A stretch of DNA of 6,951 nucleotides, from NCBI GenBank assembly GCA_046582635.1, contig JAYGEA010000327.1, forward strand, positions 1 through 6,951, in the 5' to 3' direction. The stretch comes from GCA-2731375 sp046582635 (GTDB lineage: Bacteria > Pseudomonadota > Alphaproteobacteria > GCA-2731375). Below are positions 6,725 through 6,951 of this stretch, one piece after another (within the stretch, counting starts at the first letter, position 1; each line of letters starts with the position of its first letter). Position numbers and translations under genes: made by a program. The notes below the pieces were generated by a model. It ran no database searches, was not told the origin of the DNA, and saw only the letters and a program-made list of their open reading frames with translations.

Positions 6725-6811
6725 ATGGCAAAAACCGTATTAATCGTTGAAGATAACGAACTCAAAATGAAGCTTATTCATGACCTTTTTGATGCCCATG
6801 GGTACGACACC
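6725..6811 (+). pseudogene. divK: Response regulator DivK, truncated after 29 codons
   Basis: The reading frame MAKTVLIVEDNELKMKLIHD (first 20 residues), followed by LFDAHGYDT, is the start of a single-domain receiver protein. It matches the N-terminus of DivK, the polar cell-cycle regulator of Alphaproteobacteria that is phosphorylated by PleC/DivJ-type kinases; VLIVEDNELNMKLFHDLL is the usual DivK pattern. GGGA at 6711-6714, 10 nt before the ATG, can serve as ribosome binding site. A stop (TGA, 6812-6814) follows codon 29, whereas intact DivK is about 120-125 residues. The receiver's phosphoacceptor Asp (near residue 53), conserved Thr and Lys are all missing. The break coincides with the start of an IS-like terminal sequence, so the gene appears interrupted by insertion. 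The rest of divK and any pleD would be beyond the insertion, outside the window. Confidence 0.8.
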
Positions 6812-6951
6812 TGAGGTACTCCCCATTCGTTGGACAGATTTAGCGGTACTTTAAGCTACAGCCTTGGTCTTCTGGCCGATTGCTCCGATGTTTGTGTTTC
6901 ATGCCGCCAAATAATCATTTTTGAAAGCCTTTTGATGTTGTTGAGCCTGTG
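6812..6951. mobile_element. End of a probable IS3-type insertion sequence, partial
   Basis: From 6812 the sequence no longer continues divK. It begins TGAGGTACTCCCC and, a few bases later, TTGGACAG, which has the layout of IS3-family terminal inverted repeats (TG at the tip, a run of C, then TTGGACA). Base composition is more AT-rich than the neighbouring genes. If this is the right-hand IS end, a transposase OrfB would run on the minus strand; two short open frames reach the window edge there (stops at 6853 and 6899), but neither shows a recognisable DDE motif. The other end of the element and any target duplication lie outside the window. Family assignment is tentative. Confidence 0.55.

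Overview
The window looks like chromosomal DNA from an alphaproteobacterium, probably of the Rhodospirillales type. The lineage evidence is the combination of a DUF1849/EipB-type periplasmic protein, a DUF3572 protein, a DNA polymerase IV with an N-terminal zinc-ribbon extension, and the start of a DivK response regulator. GC content is high in the genes and lower in the intergenic stretches and at the far right. The assignment to order level is inference.

Layout from left to right. Positions 1-254 (minus) hold the first 84 codons of a peptide-type ABC transporter substrate-binding protein with a signal peptide; the rest lies outside the window. Positions 428-2089 (minus) encode a complete glutamine-dependent NAD synthetase (NadE). 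A 188-bp divergent spacer carrying a small perfect inverted repeat separates it from an EipB-like (DUF1849) envelope protein at 2278-3114 (plus). Between this gene and the convergent dinB operon lies a 260-bp imperfect palindrome, 3127-3386. It is MITE-like, is bounded by TTA on both sides, and contains two oppositely oriented terminator-like hairpins.

Positions 6579 down to 3421 (minus) form a compact four-gene unit with gaps of only 2 to 4 bp: DUF3572 protein, a HAD-family hydrolase with a probable TTG start, a Mak-type ROK fructokinase, and DNA polymerase IV (dinB). In many Alphaproteobacteria dinB, a DUF3572 gene and divK-pleD are neighbours. Here the HAD and kinase genes sit between DUF3572 and dinB.

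Divergently from this unit, divK starts at 6725 but is cut after 29 codons. The sequence that follows begins with an IS3-like terminal motif and looks like the end of an insertion sequence running off the window. This interrupted cell-cycle regulator and the composite palindrome at 3127-3386 are the two most interesting observations. I found no RNA genes, CRISPR arrays or defence system, and most of the window is ordinary housekeeping sequence.
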